The notes beneath the pieces are model-generated. The model did not search any database, was not told the origin of the DNA, and saw only the letters and a list, made by a program, of their open reading frames with translations. The position numbers and the translations under genes were made by a program. A stretch of 7,637 bases of DNA from an uncultured Flavobacterium sp. (lineage in GTDB: Bacteria; Bacteroidota; Bacteroidia; Flavobacteriales; Flavobacteriaceae), in contig NZ_CAMLDD010000050.1 of assembly GCF_946478785.1 (NCBI RefSeq), forward strand, positions 1 through 7,637, read 5' to 3'. Positions 4,485 through 7,637 of the stretch are shown here, one piece after another. How positions within the stretch are numbered: the first letter of the stretch is position 1; every line of letters begins with the position of its first letter.

Positions 4485-6923
4485 ATGAGAAAAAGAATAA
4501 ATGTAGGTTTTTGGGAATTTATTGCCAGAATCGTACTTAAAAATAGAATTACAATTATTGCACTGATTATTTTAATCACGATTTTCTTCGGATTGCAATG
4601 GAAAAACATAAGGTTTTCATTTACTGAAGCGAATTTACTTCCTGATGATCATATAGTCAATAAAGAGTACAATGCTTTTCTAAAAGAGTTTGGAGAAGAA
4701 GGAAATTTGATTGTTGTAGGTGTAAAAGGTGATGCCTTTTTTACGCCAAAAGCATTTGAAGCATGGGAAAAATTGACCAAATCGCTGAAATCCCAAAAAG
4801 AAGTAGATTTAGTAGTCTCTATATCAGACCTGCAAAAATTACAAAAAAACGATTCTTTACAAAGTTTTGAACTTGTTCCATTTGTTAATCAAAGCAAAAC
4901 AAAAGACCAGGCTTATCTAAAAAGCCTCAAAACCGAATTATTTGATAAAATGCCTTTTTACGAAAGTTTGCTTTTTAATAAAAAAAGCGGTTCCATTCGT
5001 TCAGCAATTTATCTGGATAAAAAAATCGTTAATACGGCACATCGAAAAGATTTTATTTTAAAGGATTTTATTCCTAAAATTGAAGCCTTCGAGAAAGAAA
5101 CCGGAATTGATCTGCGTGTTTCGGGAATGCCATATATTCGTACCTTAAATGCAAAAAATGTTACAGATGAAATCAGTCTTTTTGTTGGTGCCTCATTATT
5201 GATTACATCACTAATTTTCTTTTTCTTTTTCCGATCTTTTAGAGCTACCTTAATTTCAATAATAATTGTTATGATAGGTGTAATGTGGACATTTGGTCTG
5301 CTGGGATTATTTAATTATGAAATTACGGTTCTGACTGCATTAGTACCTTCTCTGGTTATTGTAATTGGCGTACCCAATTGCATTTTCCTGACCAATAAAT
5401 ACCAACAGGAATATCTGGCTCATGGGAACAAGGCCCGTGCTTTGCAGCGTGTGATTACGAAAGTTGGAACAGCAACCTTAATGACAAACCTAACAACAGC
5501 TGCCGGTTTTGCCACTTTTATCATTACCAACAGCGTTTTATTGAAAGAATTTGGTATTGTAGCATCCATCAGTATTATGTCATTGTTCTTTTTATGTCTA
5601 ATTATTGTTCCTGTTTATTACAGCTATCAACCGGTGCCTAAGGCGAAACATCTGGAACATTTGAGCCGAAACTACACCCGCTCATTTATGACCTGGATTG
5701 AAGAAATGGTTCGCTACAAACGTCGTTATGTATATGGGGTAGCTTCATTAATTTTTATAGTTAGCACATTTGGGGCTTTTCAAATTAAGACATCCGGAAG
5801 TCTGATTGAAGATATGCCTCAAAATACCGAGTTTTATAGGGATATTAAATTCTTTGAAAAAGAGTTTAATGGCGTAATGCCTTTAGAAATCACAATAGAC
5901 ACCAAAAGAAAAAAAGGCGTCATGAAGCTGTCTACGCTTCGAAAAATGGATGAACTTCAGAAAAAAATTGAAGAAATCCCTGAGCTTTCAAAACCGGTAT
6001 CAATATTAAATCTGATCAAATATTCTAAGCAGGCTTACTATAACGGAAATTCGGATTTTTATGAGCTGCCTACTTCTCAGGAGCAAAGCTTTATTTTGAG
6101 TTATGCTAAAAATGCAACAAAAAATACGGATAAAAACATCATGAAAAGCTATATTGACAGTGCTGGTCAGGTAGCACGAATAACTACGTTCATGAAAGAC
6201 ATAGGCACCGGGAACATGGCCAATATAGAAAATGGACTTCAGAAAAAAATAGATGAAGTTTTTCCGTCTGACCATTACAAAGTTACGATGACAGGAAAAG
6301 CACTGGTTTTTGAAAAAGGAACTAAATATTTGTTAGACAACCTTGTAAGTTCTATACTTTTTGCCATTTTATTGATTTCATTACTGATGGTTTTTATGTT
6401 CAGGTCTTTCAAAATGGTAGTTGTTTCCTTAATTCCAAATTTACTGCCACTAATGATTACGGCAGGATTGATGGGTTACTTTGGCATTCCCTTAAAGCCC
6501 TCAACCATTTTGGTATTCAGTATTGCTTTTGGACTTTCGGTCGATGATACTATTCACTTTTTGGCGCAGTACCGTCAGGAGTTAACCAAGAATAACTGGA
6601 AAATAAAACGCTCTGTTTATGCTACTTTGAAGGAAGCCGGAGTAAGTATGTTTTACACTTCTGTTGTTTTATTTGCAGGATTTTCGGTATTTATGCTTTC
6701 CGATTTCGGGGGCACAGTTGCTTTGGGCGGATTAATTGCCATAACACTTTCGTTTGGAATGTTATCCAATTTAATGCTGCTGCCTTGTTTGGTTTTAACG
6801 TTAAACAAATCATTAGCCAATCAGCAGGAATTTATAAAACCTAAATTTGATGTTTTGGCTGATATGACTGAGAATGATGGTGAGGAAATTGATGATGCTG
6901 AGAATAAAAAAGAACAAGGTTAA
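4485..6923 (+). CDS. RND-superfamily (MMPL/COG1033-type) exporter
   Basis: This inner-membrane protein of 812 residues has the two-fold RND layout. Helix 1 (about 21-38) is followed by a large periplasmic loop (about 40-228) and helices 2-6 (about 231-378); helix 7 (about 413-432) is followed by a second loop (about 433-615) and helices 8-12 (about 617-775). The C-terminal tail is acidic. Proteins of this class export lipids, hopanoids or other hydrophobic molecules using the proton gradient; the substrate here is unknown. The second half has the relay motif GLSVDDTIHFLAQY with Asp687 and Asp688. The equivalent place in the first half reads IGVPNCIFLTNKY, with Pro297 and Asn298 instead of the two Asp. 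It is not an HAE1/AcrB-type pump: it is shorter and no adaptor or outer-membrane channel gene is adjacent. An in-frame TAA at 4479-4481 fixes the start. Likely transcribed from the promoter at 4460. Confidence 0.92.
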   Translation: MRKRINVGFWEFIARIVLKNRITIIALIILITIFFGLQWKNIRFSFTEANLLPDDHIVNKEYNAFLKEFGEEGNLIVVGVKGDAFFTPKAFEAWEKLTKSLKSQKEVDLVVSISDLQKLQKNDSLQSFELVPFVNQSKTKDQAYLKSLKTELFDKMPFYESLLFNKKSGSIRSAIYLDKKIVNTAHRKDFILKDFIPKIEAFEKETGIDLRVSGMPYIRTLNAKNVTDEISLFVGASLLITSLIFFFFFRSFRATLISIIIVMIGVMWTFGLLGLFNYEITVLTALVPSLVIVIGVPNCIFLTNKYQQEYLAHGNKARALQRVITKVGTATLMTNLTTAAGFATFIITNSVLLKEFGIVASISIMSLFFLCLIIVPVYYSYQPVPKAKHLEHLSRNYTRSFMTWIEEMVRYKRRYVYGVASLIFIVSTFGAFQIKTSGSLIEDMPQNTEFYRDIKFFEKEFNGVMPLEITIDTKRKKGVMKLSTLRKMDELQKKIEEIPELSKPVSILNLIKYSKQAYYNGNSDFYELPTSQEQSFILSYAKNATKNTDKNIMKSYIDSAGQVARITTFMKDIGTGNMANIENGLQKKIDEVFPSDHYKVTMTGKALVFEKGTKYLLDNLVSSILFAILLISLLMVFMFRSFKMVVVSLIPNLLPLMITAGLMGYFGIPLKPSTILVFSIAFGLSVDDTIHFLAQYRQELTKNNWKIKRSVYATLKEAGVSMFYTSVVLFAGFSVFMLSDFGGTVALGGLIAITLSFGMLSNLMLLPCLVLTLNKSLANQQEFIKPKFDVLADMTENDGEEIDDAENKKEQG

Positions 6924-7011
6924 TCTAAAGTTTCACCACTAATAGGAGTATTGATTTGGAAGGATAAGTTTTATTTTTTGACCGAATTTTAAGAATTAAC
7001 TCAAAAATGAA
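6924..7011 (+). other. Gap between the RND and unknown genes
   Basis: These 88 bases contain no strong hairpin or T-tract terminator after the RND stop. TATTTTTTG at 6972-6980 is like the -7 consensus TAnnTTTG but has one extra T, so a separate promoter for the next gene is possible though not convincing. Read-through from the RND gene therefore cannot be excluded. Confidence 0.3.
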
Positions 7012-7491
7012 ATGCAATCAAAGCTGAATATAACTGAATTTAGAGCCAAAATTAAAAACAACACAGTAATTGGTCATCCAAAACTTAAATTAATTAGTCC
7101 ATTTAGTCTATTTAAAATATTTGGTGGGATTTCAAAACCTTTTTATGGAAATTATGACGATTCAACATTTCGTTTAATTACGAATTCAGCTGTCTCACTA
7201 TCATTTTATTTAATCAAAGGGAAATACAAGACAACAAACGGATCATTGAATATTGATTACGTTATTGAACCCACTCATAAACTTCAATTGATTTGGGTGA
7301 AATATTTTCCAATTATTGCGTTTGTAGTAATGAACTTAATATTTATTAGCGAAGAAAAAGTTCCCACAGAAGCCTATATAATTTTTAATTTATTCATTGC
7401 TTTTGTGTTTTTTCATTCAAGATGGTCTATCAAACGGAAAATTAGAAATTTAGAAAGAAAGTTCAATGAAGTATTCGAAATCATTGCTTAA
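7012..7491 (+). CDS. Unrecognised small membrane protein
   Basis: I do not recognise this 159-residue protein and assign no function. There is no signal peptide. The first 95 residues are polar with alternating hydrophobics, including SKPFYGNYDDSTFRL (41-55), FYLIKGKYK (65-73) and LNIDYVIEP (79-87), which suggests a beta-rich soluble domain. Two hydrophobic helices follow (about 97-113 and 120-135) with a short loop between them, and the end is a basic, amphipathic segment (137-159). The layout suggests a cytoplasmic beta domain held by a helical hairpin with both ends inside. A pleckstrin-like fold is conceivable but is a guess from the pattern. By eye it is more AT-rich than the RND gene. 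The start follows an A-rich stretch, TCAAAAATGAA; an earlier ATG at 7007 is out of frame. Coding is likely from length, composition and clean ends. Confidence 0.75.
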   Translation: MQSKLNITEFRAKIKNNTVIGHPKLKLISPFSLFKIFGGISKPFYGNYDDSTFRLITNSAVSLSFYLIKGKYKTTNGSLNIDYVIEPTHKLQLIWVKYFPIIAFVVMNLIFISEEKVPTEAYIIFNLFIAFVFFHSRWSIKRKIRNLERKFNEVFEIIA

Positions 7492-7522
7492 ATAGATTAT
7501 CATATTCTAAAGAAGAAAATGC

Positions 7523-7624
7523 AAAACTTGTCATTTTGAAGAACAAAGCGATCTCATTTGCTTAATCAAACTTGAAGTCATATCGTCATGAGGTTGCTTC
7601 GTTCCTCGCAATGACAAAGTTTTT
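7523..7624. repeat. Imperfect inverted-repeat element, REP/MITE-like, possible bidirectional terminator
   Basis: The left arm (7528-7557) begins TTGTCATTTTGAAGAAC; the reverse complement of the right arm (7588-7617) begins TTGTCATTGCGAGGAAC. The 30-nt arms are identical at 24 positions, and as plus-strand RNA three of the six differences become G-U pairs. AAAACTT flanks both outer ends. The spacer is 30 nt and contains ACTTGAAGT. The arm sequence belongs to a type (GTCATTGCGAGGAACGAAGC) that I recall as dispersed through many bacterial genomes, Bacteroidetes included. Five T follow the right arm (7620-7624) and four T follow the left arm on the other strand, so the hairpin could end transcription both ways. 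It lies 36 nt after the unknown gene. Confidence 0.75.
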
Positions 7625-7637
7625 ATGAAAACGATTT

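Noticed and set aside
4406..4609. 67-residue minus-strand reading frame across the RND start
   Set aside because: It is antisense to the first part of the RND gene and its promoter, has no family features, and its hydrophobic composition follows from the opposing membrane helix.
7519..7539. Small reading frame starting at ATG 7519
   Set aside because: It stops after six codons and lies in the left arm of the inverted repeat.
7625..7637. Plus-strand ATG at 7625 as the start of another gene
   Set aside because: Four codons remain before the edge, and the ATG follows directly on the T-tract of the inverted repeat with no ribosome site.

Overview
The window looks like chromosomal DNA from a Flavobacterium-type member of the Bacteroidetes. 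The evidence is AT-rich sequence, start codons preceded by A-rich TAAAA-type ribosome sites rather than GGAGG, promoter candidates resembling the Bacteroidetes -7 element TAnnTTTG, and proteins of flavobacterial style: a CHX-like antiporter, a LytTR regulator and a COG1033-type RND protein. Species cannot be fixed from the sequence. I see no tRNA, rRNA, CRISPR array, insertion sequence or phage gene.

Layout. Four genes are on the minus strand, read from right to left: a Gdx/SugE-type small multidrug resistance (SMR) exporter (4305-3976), a LytS/YehU-type histidine kinase (3960-3199), a LytTR response regulator (3236-2517) and a large CPA2/CHX-like cation:proton antiporter with a universal-stress-protein-like tail (2405-129). 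The first three lie close enough for one transcript: a 15-nt gap, then a 38-nt overlap in which the regulator begins at a TTG codon. The antiporter is set off by about 110 nt and probably has its own promoter. Transcription from this side appears to end at a long hairpin at 74-116. On the plus strand, divergent from the exporter gene, are an 812-residue RND/MMPL-family exporter (4485-6923) and an unrecognised two-helix membrane protein (7012-7491). The right edge carries an imperfect inverted-repeat element (7523-7624) of the REP/MITE-like dispersed type, which could also terminate transcription.

How it may work together. The exporter, kinase and regulator form a compact module of transport plus signalling. 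The most suggestive unexplained signal is a pair of 16-bp direct repeats (14 of 16 identical) whose starts are 21 bp apart, at 2481-2517. They lie between the regulator gene and the antiporter. Two direct half-sites two helical turns apart is the arrangement LytTR proteins usually bind, so the regulator may control the antiporter next to it. This is inference from geometry and position. Otherwise the region holds ordinary envelope and transport genes, and I see no clear sign of a wholly new defence or mobile system.
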